DNA from: Vogesella fluminis
Lineage (GTDB): Bacteria > Pseudomonadota > Gammaproteobacteria > Burkholderiales > Chromobacteriaceae
DNA length: 64,000 nucleotides
Direction of reading: 5' to 3'
Assembly: GCF_014652335.1 (NCBI RefSeq)
Contig: NZ_BMYP01000001.1
Coordinates: 1 to 64,000 of the forward strand
The notes beneath the pieces were generated by a model. That model made no database searches and was not told where the DNA came from. It saw nothing but the letters and a program-made list of their open reading frames with translations. A program made the translations under genes and the position numbers. Shown piece by piece: positions 30,612-39,593 of this stretch. Every line of letters starts with the position of its first letter. Position 1 is the first letter of the stretch.

Positions 30612-30712
30612 GGTGGCGAGCCCGACCCCCGGCACTTGCGCTAAACGGCTGTGGCTGCTTCCTTCCGGACCTGACCAGGTTGACCATCGCGCAATGCGGG
30701 GAGACCCGCCAT
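30612..30712 (-). ncRNA. ffs: 4.5S RNA of the signal recognition particle
   Basis: Small RNA that binds Ffh to form the bacterial SRP. On the minus strand the invariant domain IV core is present: CAGGTCCGGAAGGAAGCAGC, with the GGAA tetraloop and asymmetric loop that bind the Ffh M domain. The 5' part (GGCGGGTCTCCCCGC) pairs with the 3' part (GGGGGTCGGGCTCGCC), giving the hairpin rod of about 100 nucleotides. Ends are estimated from pairing and from the promoter just upstream; they may be off by several bases. Confidence 0.92.
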
Positions 30713-30723
30713 TGAGAAAAGGC

Positions 30724-30752
30724 ATTGTATAGATTAATTCCGGCCATGGCAA
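30724..30752 (-). promoter_or_regulatory. Sigma-70 promoter of ffs
   Basis: On the minus strand TTGCCA (30752-30747) and TACAAT (30729-30724) are separated by 17 bases, and transcription would begin close to the start of the 4.5S RNA. Five and four matches to the consensus hexamers fit a strong housekeeping promoter. Confidence 0.7.
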
Positions 30753-30808
30753 GGAGGGGTGCCGGTGTGGGCGGGTACGGCAGTCATGGTGCGGTGGCAA
30801 TGCTGATG

Positions 30809-31531
30809 CTATCGATATTTTTCCAGGATGCGCGCTATGGTTTTATTGTTGACCAGGTGGGTAATGGCGTGATTGAGCTGTGGCAAACTGATCTGGCTGC
30901 GTCGGGACAGGGCGCAACCGGTCTGGTAGTTGTTCAGCACCAGTGGCGGGTGCAGTGCAACCGGTAATTGCCCCAGTTTTTGCTGATAGTGCAGATAAAG
31001 CTGGTTGATTGCAGCATGATGGGTGCGCCCGGCTTCCAGCTTTTTCAGGTTGCTACTGGCATTGGGAGCGTCGTCCCGGATAAGGTTTTTGCCAAGACCG
31101 GTTTCCAGCTCCGGGTAGCGGAAGCCGTGGATGGTGCCGATGCCTTGTCCGGCCAGTGATGTGATGCTGCCGGGGCGAGGCTGATCGCGGCGCGTAATCA
31201 ACAGCTCGGCATTGGGCAGGAACGGGCGGGACCACTGAAACGGGCCTGGCAGCCATTCGGGCCGATACAGACAAAGCAGGTCTGCGTCGCCATTTTGCAG
31301 GCTGTCGCTGATTCTCTTGCGGGGCAGTACCAGAAAACTGGCCTGCTTGCCGAATTCACTGGCAAGCGCGCGCCCCACTTCCAGATGAATGCCGGCTAGT
31401 AAGGTTGAGCCTTGCAGGCTGGCCAGCGGCATCTCGGTGCTGTTATCGAGCAGTATTAATAGTTTGCCGGGGGTGGCGGATGCCAGTGAAGCCGCCAGCA
31501 GCCAGCTGGCGGCCATCAAGGTTTGTTTCAT
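30809..31531 (-). CDS. Periplasmic substrate-binding protein-like (SBP_bac_3 type)
   Basis: A 240-residue secreted protein with a signal peptide (MKQTLMAASWLLAASLASA). The mature part resembles family 3 solute-binding proteins of the short, orphan kind that occur without transporter genes. GDADLLCLYRPEW near residue 82 and the segment IGTIHGFRYPELETGLGK are typical of the hinge and second lobe. No ABC transporter or sensor gene adjoins it, so it may act as a sensor partner or scavenger. The ATG at 31531 is used; an upstream TTG is less likely. Confidence 0.7.
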   Translation of the reverse strand: MKQTLMAASWLLAASLASATPGKLLILLDNSTEMPLASLQGSTLLAGIHLEVGRALASEFGKQASFLVLPRKRISDSLQNGDADLLCLYRPEWLPGPFQWSRPFLPNAELLITRRDQPRPGSITSLAGQGIGTIHGFRYPELETGLGKNLIRDDAPNASSNLKKLEAGRTHHAAINQLYLHYQQKLGQLPVALHPPLVLNNYQTGCALSRRSQISLPQLNHAITHLVNNKTIARILEKYR

Positions 31532-31589
31532 GCGCAATCCGTTGCGATGGTGCGAAGAGTGAATCTAACACGGTAGAGGGAGTGCGGGA

Positions 31590-31619
31590 ATGCTGCCGGC
31601 GTGATTCTGCCGGCAGCAT
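31590..31619. repeat. Perfect eleven-pair stem-loop in the gap before prpF
   Basis: ATGCTGCCGGC and GCCGGCAGCAT are separated by eight bases. There is no T-run on either side, so it is not a standard terminator. It lies downstream of prpF and upstream of the binding-protein gene and could stabilise or end the prp message. A GTTGGCCGCA copy is 56 bases to the right (31675-31684). Confidence 0.6.
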
Positions 31620-31702
31620 ATCCGGAAGCAAGGCAAGAGCTGGTTTTGTTGTGTCGGGCGTTATTGGCGGCAAGGTTGGCCGCAACGGGGTGACGGCTGG
31701 GG

Positions 31703-32890
31703 CTACAGGATGTCGCCCGGCACGCGCACCCAGCCTTCCATCAGCACGCGCGCGCTGCGGCTCATGATCGCCTTGGTCACCGACCACTGGCCGTCAACCT
31801 GTTTGGCTTCGGCGCCGACGCGCAGGGTGCCGGACGGGTGGCCGAAGCGCACCGCACTGCGTTCGCCGCCACCGGCGGCCAGGTTGACCAGCGTGCCGGG
31901 AATGGCGGCGGCGGTGCCGATGGCCACCGCGCAGGTGCCCATCATCGCGTGGTGCAGCTTGCCCATCGACAGCGCGCGTACCAGCAGGTCGATATCGGCG
32001 GCCTTCACCTGCTTGCCGCTGGAGGCGGTGTAGTCGGCCGGCGGCGCCACGAAGGCGATCTTGGGTGTGTGCTGGCGGGTGGCGGCTTCTTCCGGGGTCT
32101 TGATCAGGCCCATGCGCAGCGCGCCGGCCACGCGGATGGCCTCGAAGCGGGCCAGCGCCGCCGGGTCGCTGTTGATCGCCTCGCGCAGCTCGGTGCCGGT
32201 GTAGCCGATATCGGCAGCGTTGACGAACACGGTGGGGATGCCGGCGGCGATCATCGTCGCCTTGAGCGTGCCGATGCCGGGCACGTCGAGGTCGTCCACC
32301 AGTTGGCCGGTGGGGAACATCGCGCCGCCTTCGTCGCCGTCGTCGGACGGGTCGAGGAACTCCAGCACGATCTCTGCCGCCGGGAAAGTCACGCCGTCCA
32401 GCTCGAAGTCGCCGGTCTCCTGCACCTGGCCATTGCTTACCGGCACGTGGGCGATGATGGTCTTCCGGATGTTGGCCTGCCAGATGCGCACCACGCACAC
32501 GCCGTTGTCCGGCACGCGCACCGGGTCCACCAGGCCGGCGTGGAGGGCGAAGGCGCCGGCGGCGGTGGACAGGTTGCCGCAGTTGCCGCTCCAGTCCACG
32601 AAGGCCTTGTCGATGGCGACCTGGCCGTACAGGTAGTCCACGTCGTGGTCGGGCCGCGTGCTCCTGGACAGGATCACGCACTTGCTGGTGCTGGAGGTGG
32701 CGCCGCCCATGCCGTCGATGTGCGCGGCGTAGGGGTCGGGGCTGCCGATCACGCGCAGGAACAGCTTGTCGCGCGCCGGTCCCGGCTGCTGGCAACTGGC
32801 GGGCAGGTCCTGCAGGCGGAAGAACACGCCCTTGCTGGTGCCGCCGCGGATGTAGGTAGCGGCAATGCGGGCTTGAGCTTGATGAGTCAT
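31703..32890 (-). CDS. prpF: 2-methylaconitate cis-trans isomerase PrpF
   Basis: A 395-residue member of the PrpF/diaminopimelate-epimerase-like fold. It isomerises 2-methylaconitate so that AcnD's product can enter the methylcitrate cycle. Family landmarks are YIRGGTSKGVFF near the N-terminus, DGMGGATSSTSK, and SGNCGNLS with the active-site Cys. The ATG at 32890 follows GAGGATAG. It is the last gene of the propionate cluster, eight bases after the GFA gene. Confidence 0.92.
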   Translation of the reverse strand: MTHQAQARIAATYIRGGTSKGVFFRLQDLPASCQQPGPARDKLFLRVIGSPDPYAAHIDGMGGATSSTSKCVILSRSTRPDHDVDYLYGQVAIDKAFVDWSGNCGNLSTAAGAFALHAGLVDPVRVPDNGVCVVRIWQANIRKTIIAHVPVSNGQVQETGDFELDGVTFPAAEIVLEFLDPSDDGDEGGAMFPTGQLVDDLDVPGIGTLKATMIAAGIPTVFVNAADIGYTGTELREAINSDPAALARFEAIRVAGALRMGLIKTPEEAATRQHTPKIAFVAPPADYTASSGKQVKAADIDLLVRALSMGKLHHAMMGTCAVAIGTAAAIPGTLVNLAAGGGERSAVRFGHPSGTLRVGAEAKQVDGQWSVTKAIMSRSARVLMEGWVRVPGDIL

Positions 32891-32898
32891 GACTATCC

Positions 32899-33300
32899 TC
32901 AAAGGTGGGCAAACACCACCGGCGGCCGATCCCAGTGCTCGTCACGACCATCCACATAGGTGATGGGGGCTTGTGCCAGTTCTGTGTCGCTGACATCGTC
33001 GAGGCAGCCCAGATTTACGCCATACATGAGGCCGGTCGGGGTCTCGGTGCCGATGCCGAAGCAACGCACGCCACAGTGTTTGCAGAAGTAATGCTGATTT
33101 TTCCGGGTATTGAACAGGTACTGGGTCAGCTCGGCTTGCCCGGTCAGCAGGCGGAACTGCCCGGCCCGGGCGATGGCGGGCCAGAAGCGGGTGCGTCGGC
33201 AGATTGAACAGTTGCAACGGTAGGTGGGTTGGCTCAGGTCGAGGTCTGCTTCAAAGGTGACAGACCCGCAATGGCAACTGCCATGATAGGTCTTTTCCAT
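32899..33300 (-). CDS. GFA-family (glutathione-dependent formaldehyde-activating enzyme-like) zinc protein
   Basis: A 133-residue protein with the GFA/CENP-V zinc motifs CHCG near residue 10, CNCSICRRT near 29-36 and CKHCGVRCF near 73. Most members are uncharacterised; few activate formaldehyde. It sits between acnD and prpF, on the same strand with short gaps (57 and 8 bases), so it is presumably transcribed with them. This is not a standard member of the methylcitrate operon, and any role in propionate metabolism is conjecture. Confidence 0.8.
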   Translation of the reverse strand: MEKTYHGSCHCGSVTFEADLDLSQPTYRCNCSICRRTRFWPAIARAGQFRLLTGQAELTQYLFNTRKNQHYFCKHCGVRCFGIGTETPTGLMYGVNLGCLDDVSDTELAQAPITYVDGRDEHWDRPPVVFAHL

Positions 33301-33357
33301 ATTGCCTGTTCCCGGTTACGTGGCAGGCACCACTGGACGGTGCCTGCCGCTTGATGC

Positions 33358-35958
33358 TCAAGCCGGCTGGCCGGCCAGGAAATCCTGGGCGAAGCGCTGC
33401 AGCACGCCGCCGGCCTGGTAGACGCGCACCTCGGCGGCGGTGTCCAGGCGGCAGGTCATCGGCACCGCCACGCGCTCGCCGTTCTTGCGGTGGATCACCA
33501 GCGTCAGGTCGCCGCGCGGCGCGATGTCGCCCTCTACGTCGTAGGTCTCGCTGCCGTCGAGGTTCAGCGTCTTGCGGTTGACGCCGGGCTTGAACTCCAG
33601 CGGCAGCACGCCCATGCCCACCAGGTTGGTGCGGTGGATGCGCTCGAAGCCCTCGGCGGCGATCGCCTCGACCCCGGCCAGTCGCACGCCCTTGGCGGCC
33701 CAGTCGCGCGAGCTGCCCTGGCCGTAGTCGGCGCCGGCGACGATGATCAGCGGCTGCTTGCGTTGCATATAGGTCTCGATCGCTTCCCACATGCGCATCA
33801 CCTGGCCATCCGGCTCGACTCGGGCCAGCGAGCCTTTCTTCACTTCACCGTTTACTACCGCCATCTCGTTGACCAGCTGCGGGTTGGCGAAGGTGGCGCG
33901 CTGCGCGGTGAGGTGGTCGCCGCGGTGGGTGGCGTAGCTGTTGAAGTCCTCCTCCGGCAGGCCCATCTTGGCCAGGTATTCGCCGGCGGCGCTGTTGGCC
34001 AGGATGGCGTTGGACGGCGACAGGTGGTCGGTGGTGATGTTGTCCGGCAAGAGCGCCAGCGGGCGCATGCCCTTCAGTGTGCGTTCACCAGCCAGCGCGC
34101 CTTCCCAGTACGGCGGACGGCGGATGTAGGTGGACTGCGGGCGCCAGTCGTACAGTGGGCTCTTGGCCTGCTCGGCGGTGCCCAGATCGAACATCGGGAT
34201 GTAGATCTGCTTGAACTGTTCCGGCTTCACGCTGGCGGCGACGATGGCGTCGATCTCCTCGTCGCTCGGCCACAGATCCTTCAGGCGGATTTCGCGGCCG
34301 TCGACCACGCCCAGCACGTCACGCTCGATGTCAAAGCGCATGGTGCCGGCGATGGCGTAGGCGACCACCAGTGGCGGCGAGGCGAGGAAGGCCTGCTTGG
34401 CGTACGGGTGGATGCGGCCGTCGAAGTTGCGGTTGCCGGACAGCACCGCGGTGGCGTACAGGTCGCGCTCGATAATCTCCTGCTGGATGGCTGGATCCAG
34501 CGCGCCGGACATACCGTTACAGGTGGTACAGGCGTAGCCGACGATGCCGAAGCCCAGCTGTTCCAGCTCGCCGAGCAGGCCGGCGTCTTCCAGATACAGC
34601 TTGGCCACCTTGGAGCCGGGCGCGAACGAGGTCTTCACCCACGGTTTGCGCGTCAGGCCCAGCTGGTTGGCTTTCTTGGCCAGCAGCGCGGCGGCGACCA
34701 CGTTGCGCGGGTTGCTGGTGTTGGTGCAGCTGGTGATGGCGGCGATGATCACCGCGCCGTCCGGCAGCAGCCCTTGCGCTTCCTGTTCGCGGGCGGTGGC
34801 AAGGTTGGCCGCAATGCCGCGCTCGGCCAGCGCCGAGGTCGGCAGGCGTTTGTGCGGATTGGACGGGCCGGCCATGTTGCGGGTCACGCTGGATAGGTCG
34901 AATTCCAGCGCGCGCGGGTACTGCGCGCTGGCCAGATCGTCGGCCCACAGGCCGGTCAGTCTGGCGTAGTTTTCCACTAGCGCCACCTGTTCCGGCTCGC
35001 GGCCGGTGAGTTTCAGGTAGTCGATGGTCTGGCCGTCGATGTAGAACATGGCGGCGGTGGCGCCGTACTCCGGGCACATATTGGAGATGGTGGCGCGGTC
35101 GCCGATCGACAGGCTGTCGGCGCCTTCGCCGAAGAACTCCACCCACGCGCCGACCACGCGCTCCTTGCGCAGGAACTCGGTCAGCGCCAGCACGATGTCG
35201 GTGGCGGTGATGCCGCTCTGGCGCTGGCCGGTGAGCTTGACGCCGACGATGTCCGGCAGACGCATCATCGACGGCAGGCCCAGCATCACGGTTTCGGCTT
35301 CCAGGCCGCCGACGCCGATGGCGATCACACCCAGCGCGTCCACGTGCGGGGTGTGACTGTCGGTGCCGACGCAGGTGTCGGGGAAGGCGACGCCGTCACG
35401 CGCCTGGATCACCGGCGACATTTTCTCCAGGTTGATCTGGTGCATGATGCCGTTGCCGGCCGGGATCACGTCCACGTTCTTGAACGCGGTGCGCGTCCAG
35501 TTGATGAAGTGGAAGCGGTCCTCGTTGCGACGGTCTTCGATGGCGCGGTTTTTCTCGAACGCTTCAGGGTCAAAGCCGCCGCATTCCACCGCCAGCGAGT
35601 GGTCGACGATCAGCTGCGTCGGTACCACCGGGTTGACCTGCGCCGGGTCGCCGCCCTTGTCGGCGATGGCGTCGCGCAGGCCGGCCAGATCCACCAGTGC
35701 GGTCTGGCCGAGGATGTCGTGGCACACCACCCGTGCCGGATACCACGGGAAATCCAGATCCTGGCGGCGTTCGATCAGCTGTGTCAGCGCGTCGGTGAGC
35801 AGGGCCGGCTCGCAGCGGCGGACCAGCTGTTCGGCCAGCACGCGGGAAACGTAGGGCAGGGTGGCGTAGGCGCCGGGCGCGATGGCATCCACCGAGGCGC
35901 GGGTGTCAAAGTAGTCAAGGCGGGTGCCGGGCAGCGGCTTGCGGTATTGGCTATTCAT
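33358..35958 (-). CDS. acnD: Fe/S-dependent 2-methylisocitrate dehydratase AcnD
   Basis: Aconitase-like enzyme, 866 residues, that dehydrates 2-methylcitrate in the prpF-dependent branch. Cluster ligands are visible in AAITSCTNTSN and in YACTTCNG. The substrate-binding segments GTDSHTPH and GADYGQGSSRDWAAKG match the aconitase/IRP group. The annotation as AcnD rather than AcnA is supported by immediate linkage to prpC and prpF. Ends 57 bases before the GFA gene. Confidence 0.92.
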   Translation of the reverse strand: MNSQYRKPLPGTRLDYFDTRASVDAIAPGAYATLPYVSRVLAEQLVRRCEPALLTDALTQLIERRQDLDFPWYPARVVCHDILGQTALVDLAGLRDAIADKGGDPAQVNPVVPTQLIVDHSLAVECGGFDPEAFEKNRAIEDRRNEDRFHFINWTRTAFKNVDVIPAGNGIMHQINLEKMSPVIQARDGVAFPDTCVGTDSHTPHVDALGVIAIGVGGLEAETVMLGLPSMMRLPDIVGVKLTGQRQSGITATDIVLALTEFLRKERVVGAWVEFFGEGADSLSIGDRATISNMCPEYGATAAMFYIDGQTIDYLKLTGREPEQVALVENYARLTGLWADDLASAQYPRALEFDLSSVTRNMAGPSNPHKRLPTSALAERGIAANLATAREQEAQGLLPDGAVIIAAITSCTNTSNPRNVVAAALLAKKANQLGLTRKPWVKTSFAPGSKVAKLYLEDAGLLGELEQLGFGIVGYACTTCNGMSGALDPAIQQEIIERDLYATAVLSGNRNFDGRIHPYAKQAFLASPPLVVAYAIAGTMRFDIERDVLGVVDGREIRLKDLWPSDEEIDAIVAASVKPEQFKQIYIPMFDLGTAEQAKSPLYDWRPQSTYIRRPPYWEGALAGERTLKGMRPLALLPDNITTDHLSPSNAILANSAAGEYLAKMGLPEEDFNSYATHRGDHLTAQRATFANPQLVNEMAVVNGEVKKGSLARVEPDGQVMRMWEAIETYMQRKQPLIIVAGADYGQGSSRDWAAKGVRLAGVEAIAAEGFERIHRTNLVGMGVLPLEFKPGVNRKTLNLDGSETYDVEGDIAPRGDLTLVIHRKNGERVAVPMTCRLDTAAEVRVYQAGGVLQRFAQDFLAGQPA

Positions 35959-35992
35959 GGCGTGGGCACGAGGGTGAGGTTGGAGTTCGCCC

Positions 35993-36012
35993 TGCGGCCA
36001 ACGTTGGCCGCA
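35993..36012. repeat. Perfect 20-base palindrome made of two repeat words, acnD-prpC gap
   Basis: TGCGGCCAAC is followed immediately by its reverse complement GTTGGCCGCA, so two copies of the genome-wide word meet head to head. It lies in the 115-base gap between prpC and acnD, which are co-oriented. Without a loop the RNA hairpin would need to open a few central pairs, and no T-run follows, so a terminator role is doubtful. See the finding on the repeat family. Confidence 0.9.
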
Positions 36013-36073
36013 TGGCGCCGTTCCTGTTCTGTTGTAAGCGCCCCGCCGGTCGCTGCCGGCAGGGCGTAAAGCA

Positions 36074-37222
36074 TCAGCGCTGCGCCAGTGGCACGAAGGG
36101 CTGGTCTTCCGGGCCGATGTAGTTGGCGCTCGGACGGATGATCTTGCCGTCGATGCGCTGTTCGATCACATGTGCGCTCCAGCCGCTGGTACGGGCGATC
36201 ACGAACAGCGGGGTGAACATAGCGGTCGGCACGCCCATCATGTGATAGCTCACCGCGCTGAACCAGTCCAGGTTGGGGAACATCTTCTTGATGTCCCACA
36301 TCACGCTTTCCAGGCGTTCGGCGATGTCGAACATCTTGCTGTCGCCAGCCGCCTGCGACAGTTCGCGTGCCACTTCCTTGATCACCTTGTTGCGCGGGTC
36401 GCTGATGGTGTACACCGGGTGACCGAAGCCGATCACCACTTCCTTGCGCTCGACGCGGGCCTTGATGTCGGCCTCGGCTTCGTCCGGGGTCTCGTAGCGC
36501 TTCTGCACTTCAAACGCCACTTCGTTGGCGCCGCCGTGTTTCGGGCCACGCAGCGCGCCGATGGCGCCGGTGATCGCGCTGTACATGTCGGAGCCGGTGC
36601 CGGCGATGACGCGGGCGGTAAAGGTGGAGGCGTTGAACTCGTGCTCGGCGTACAGATTCAGCGAGGTGTGCATGGCACGTACCCACTGTTCGGATGGCTT
36701 CTCGCCGTGCAGCAGGTGTAGGAAGTGGCCGCCGATGGAGTCGTCGTCAGTTTCCACTTCGATGCGCTTGCCGTTGTGGCTGAAGTGGTACCAGTACAGC
36801 AGCATCGAGCCTAGGCTCGCCATCAGTCGGTCGGCGATGTCACGCGCGCCGGCGGTGCCGTGATCGTCCTTCTCCGGCAGCGTGCAGCCCAGCGCCGACA
36901 CGCCGCTGCGCATCACGTCCATCGGGTGCGATGCCGCCGGCAGCGCTTCCAGCGTCGCCTTCACCGATGCCGGCAGGCCGCGCAGGCTCTTCAGTTTTTT
37001 CTTGTAGCCGGTCAGCTCGGTCTTGTTCGGCAGCTTGCCGTGCACCAGCAGGTAGGCGACTTCCTCGAATTCGGTGTCGGCGGCCAGGTCCAGAATATCG
37101 TAGCCGCGGTAGTGCAGGTCGTTGCCGCTGCGGCCAACGGTGCACAGCTCGGTGTTGCCGGCGGCGACGCCGGACAGGGCAACGGATTTCTTCGGCTTGC
37201 CGGTCAGAACCACTTCAGTCAT
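36074..37222 (-). CDS. prpC: 2-methylcitrate synthase
   Basis: Condenses propionyl-CoA with oxaloacetate. The 382-residue protein has citrate-synthase-fold signatures: [22 protein letters not shown], the His of [18 protein letters not shown], and the catalytic-domain segment [15 protein letters not shown]. Its placement between prpB and acnD settles the 2-methylcitrate rather than citrate assignment. ATG at 37222 follows AGGAG. Confidence 0.95.
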   Translation of the reverse strand: MTEVVLTGKPKKSVALSGVAAGNTELCTVGRSGNDLHYRGYDILDLAADTEFEEVAYLLVHGKLPNKTELTGYKKKLKSLRGLPASVKATLEALPAASHPMDVMRSGVSALGCTLPEKDDHGTAGARDIADRLMASLGSMLLYWYHFSHNGKRIEVETDDDSIGGHFLHLLHGEKPSEQWVRAMHTSLNLYAEHEFNASTFTARVIAGTGSDMYSAITGAIGALRGPKHGGANEVAFEVQKRYETPDEAEADIKARVERKEVVIGFGHPVYTISDPRNKVIKEVARELSQAAGDSKMFDIAERLESVMWDIKKMFPNLDWFSAVSYHMMGVPTAMFTPLFVIARTSGWSAHVIEQRIDGKIIRPSANYIGPEDQPFVPLAQR

Positions 37223-37299
37223 GTTGTTTCTCCTAGGTAGGGCCGGTGCACGGCCTGGCGATGCTTTTGCGGCGTTGCCGCGATGGCTGCTGAGGGTGA

Positions 37300-37348
37300 G
37301 GTTGGCCGCACGGTTCTCTGTGTATGTTGTGGCGTGTTGCGGCCAACC
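37300..37348. repeat. Inverted pair of repeat words forming an 11-pair stem, prpC-prpB gap
   Basis: GGTTGGCCGCA at 37300-37310 and its exact reverse complement TGCGGCCAACC at 37338-37348 are separated by 27 bases. The second arm ends ten bases before the prpB stop codon side of the gap. The stem could fold in RNA of the prp transcript, and lies in the intercistronic region where processing or partial termination might set prpB to prpC ratios (inference). Confidence 0.85.
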
Positions 37349-37357
37349 CCGTAGCGC

Positions 37358-38236
37358 TTACTTGTTCTTGCCTTCGGCGAACAGCGCGTCCAGCTTCTGC
37401 TCGTAATCGTGATAGCCCAGGTGCTGGTACAGGTCCATGCGCGTCTGCATCTTGTCCACCACGTTCTGCTGGCTGCCGTCGCGGCGCAGTGCGCCGTAGA
37501 CTTCCAGCGCCGCCTGGCTCATGGCGCGGAAGGCGGACAGCGGATACAACACCAGGCTCACGCCGTTGGCACCCAGCTCCTTGGTGGTGTACAGCGGGGT
37601 GGAACCGAATTCGGTGATGTTGGCCAGCACCGGCACTTTCACCGCTTCGGCAAACTGCTTGTACATGGCCAGGTCGGTAATCGCTTCCGGGAAGATCATG
37701 TCGGCGCCGGCTTCCACGCAGGCTACCGCGCGTTCGATGGCGGCATCCAGCCCTTCTACCGCCAGCGCGTCGGTACGGGCCATGATCACCATGTCTTGCT
37801 TGCGTGCATCCACGGCGGCCTTGACGCGATCCACCATCTCGTCCTGGCTGACGATGGCCTTGTTCGGGCGGTGGCCGCAGCGCTTCTGCTGCACCTGGTC
37901 TTCGATGTGCACCGCGGCGGCGCCGGCCTTCTCCAGGCTGCGGATGGCGCGGGCGATGTTGAAGGCGCCACCCCAGCCGGTATCGATGTCCACCAGCAGC
38001 GGCAGCTCGGTGGCGTCGGTGATGCGGCGCACGTCGATCAGCACGTCTTCCAGCGTGGTGATGCCGAGGTCGGGGATGCCGCAGGAGCAGGCGGCGACGC
38101 CGCCACCAGACAGGTACAGCGCCTTGAAGCCGCTGTGCTCGGCCAGACGGGCGGCGTAGGCGTTGACGGCGCCGACGACCTGCAAAGGTTTTTCGTTGGC
38201 AACGGCGTCGCGGAAACGTTGGCCTGGTGTCGTCAT
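37358..38236 (-). CDS. prpB: 2-methylisocitrate lyase
   Basis: Cleaves 2-methylisocitrate to pyruvate and succinate, the last step of the methylcitrate cycle. The 292-residue protein has the isocitrate-lyase-family catalytic motif KRCGHRPNK with the active-site Cys, DIDTGWGG for metal binding and the HIEDQV segment. The frame is open far upstream to 38518, but the ATG at 38236 after AGGAGAAAA gives the standard N-terminus. It is the first gene of prpB-prpC-acnD-GFA-prpF. Confidence 0.95.
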   Translation of the reverse strand: MTTPGQRFRDAVANEKPLQVVGAVNAYAARLAEHSGFKALYLSGGGVAACSCGIPDLGITTLEDVLIDVRRITDATELPLLVDIDTGWGGAFNIARAIRSLEKAGAAAVHIEDQVQQKRCGHRPNKAIVSQDEMVDRVKAAVDARKQDMVIMARTDALAVEGLDAAIERAVACVEAGADMIFPEAITDLAMYKQFAEAVKVPVLANITEFGSTPLYTTKELGANGVSLVLYPLSAFRAMSQAALEVYGALRRDGSQQNVVDKMQTRMDLYQHLGYHDYEQKLDALFAEGKNK

Positions 38237-38292
38237 CGGTTTTCTCCTGTCTGCGGGTTTGGATGTTTTGTGTTCCAACGGTAGTTGTCTGT

Positions 38293-38322
38293 ATTCTAGC
38301 AAGTGCTTGGTAAAATAGTAAA
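38293..38322 (-). promoter_or_regulatory. Candidate sigma-70 promoter of the prp operon
   Basis: On the minus strand TTTACT (38322-38317) and TAGAAT (38298-38293) are 18 bases apart, about 57 bases before the prpB ATG. No prpR or GntR regulator gene adjoins the operon; the neighbouring gene is rpoE. Confidence 0.45.
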
Positions 38323-38389
38323 CGAATTTCTGTGTGCTTTCTTTGCCGGATGTGGACGGCTTTGTTATAAGTGCAACGGCCTGTACGGT

Positions 38390-38417
38390 GAACTTATCCC
38401 GGACAAGGCAGGTCACA
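38390..38417 (+). promoter_or_regulatory. Candidate sigma-E (ECF) promoter of rpoE
   Basis: GAACTT at 38390-38395 is followed after 16 bases by GTCACA at 38412-38417, close to the sigma-E pattern GAACTT-N16-TCTGA/GTCAAA. It lies about 75 bases before the rpoE start, as expected for autoregulation. The -10 match is only moderate. Confidence 0.5.
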
Positions 38418-38491
38418 GTTTTTGTCCTGTGCTGGCCCGGCGTTGGCCACAACAAAAACAAGCAGGACGAATCAGGGAGATAACGGCAACG

Positions 38492-39091
38492 ATGAGTGAT
38501 CGTGATATCGATCAGCAATTGGTCGAGCGTGCGCAGCGTGGTGAAAAGCGTGCGTTCGATTTGTTGGTGGCAAAGTACCAGCGACGGCTTTCCCGCCTGT
38601 TGTCACGCTTTATCCGGGATTCGGCGGATATCGAGGATGTGACACAAGAAGCGTTTGTAAAGGCTTATCGTGCACTGCCTTCGTTTCGTGGCGAAAGTGC
38701 GTTTTATACCTGGCTGTATCGTATCGGTATCAATACGGCCAAGAATTTTCTGACTTCCGCCGGCCGCCGGCCGGTAATCAGTGCCGAGTTCGAGGACGAG
38801 GACGGCGAGAGCCTGGACATGGCTTCGCAGGTGCCGGATTACCACACGCCGGAAGCCGAGATGATGAACCAGCAGATCCTCGCCGCGGTCAATGCCGCGG
38901 TGGAGCGGCTGCCGGAAGAGTTGCGCACGGCCATTTCGCTGCGCGAGATGGAAGGTCTTAGCTATGACGAAATTGCCAGTGCCATGAACTGTCCAATCGG
39001 TACCGTACGGTCGCGGATATTCCGCGCCCGCGAAGCGATCGCGGCAGAGTTGCGTCCCTTGCTGGATACAGCAAAAAACAAAAGATGGTGA
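38492..39091 (+). CDS. rpoE: ECF RNA polymerase sigma factor, sigma-E (RpoE/AlgU)
   Basis: Envelope-stress sigma factor, 199 residues. Region 2 is recognisable in [34 protein letters not shown] with the DVTQE promoter-melting part. Region 4 is in [36 protein letters not shown], an HTH ending in the usual [12 protein letters not shown]. The ATG at 38492 follows GGGAGA; the longer frame from 38303 runs through the presumed promoter. It is followed by rseA, rseB, rseC and degP, the standard sigma-E regulatory operon. Confidence 0.94.
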   Translation: MSDRDIDQQLVERAQRGEKRAFDLLVAKYQRRLSRLLSRFIRDSADIEDVTQEAFVKAYRALPSFRGESAFYTWLYRIGINTAKNFLTSAGRRPVISAEFEDEDGESLDMASQVPDYHTPEAEMMNQQILAAVNAAVERLPEELRTAISLREMEGLSYDEIASAMNCPIGTVRSRIFRAREAIAAELRPLLDTAKNKRW

Positions 39092-39098
39092 ACCGATT

Positions 39099-39593
39099 AT
39101 GAAACAAAACCTTTCTTCCTTGATGGATGGGGAGCTGGACGATGCGGCTTCCACTCAGTGTATTCGTGCGCTGGATGCTGATCCGGAGTTGAAAGCGGCA
39201 TGGAATGAATACCATCTGATTGGTGATGCAATTCGCGGCTCTGCGCTGTTGTCGGTCGATGTGCGCACCGAAGTCGGACAGGCCCTGCAGCAGGAACCGA
39301 CGGTGCTGGCACCCAAGCCCACGCGCAGAACGGGGGGTCTGATGCGCTACGCCATGGCGGCATCCTTTGCGCTGGCGGGAGTGGTCGGCTGGGCGGTGTG
39401 GCAGAACCAGCCGGAGCCGGTGCCGGGCCTGATGGCGCAGGCGGTGTCCACGCCGCAGGGCGGCGCGGTGCAGGTGTCGGCCGAGCAGGTTTCCTCCCGC
39501 AATTCCTATTTGCAGGCCCATCGCGACATGATGGCCGCCGAAGGACTGGAGCGTGTCAATCTGGCAGAGCCGGTGTCGGGGGTGGCGCGCTGA
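39099..39593 (+). CDS. rseA: Sigma-E anti-sigma factor RseA (MucA-like)
   Basis: A 164-residue inner membrane anti-sigma factor. The N-terminal cytoplasmic domain begins KQNLSSLMDGELDD, the typical sigma-binding start. One transmembrane segment lies about residues 83-101 (MRYAMAASFALAGVVGWAVW). The C-terminal periplasmic part is short and Gln/Ser rich. Stress triggers its proteolysis by DegS/RseP-type proteases, freeing RpoE. Its stop overlaps the rseB start. Confidence 0.88.
   Translation: MKQNLSSLMDGELDDAASTQCIRALDADPELKAAWNEYHLIGDAIRGSALLSVDVRTEVGQALQQEPTVLAPKPTRRTGGLMRYAMAASFALAGVVGWAVWQNQPEPVPGLMAQAVSTPQGGAVQVSAEQVSSRNSYLQAHRDMMAAEGLERVNLAEPVSGVAR

Noticed and set aside
29285-30811. tRNA genes or a CRISPR array in the intergenic regions around usp and ffs
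   Set aside because: No cloverleaf sequence or regularly spaced repeats were found; the structured element there is the 4.5S RNA.
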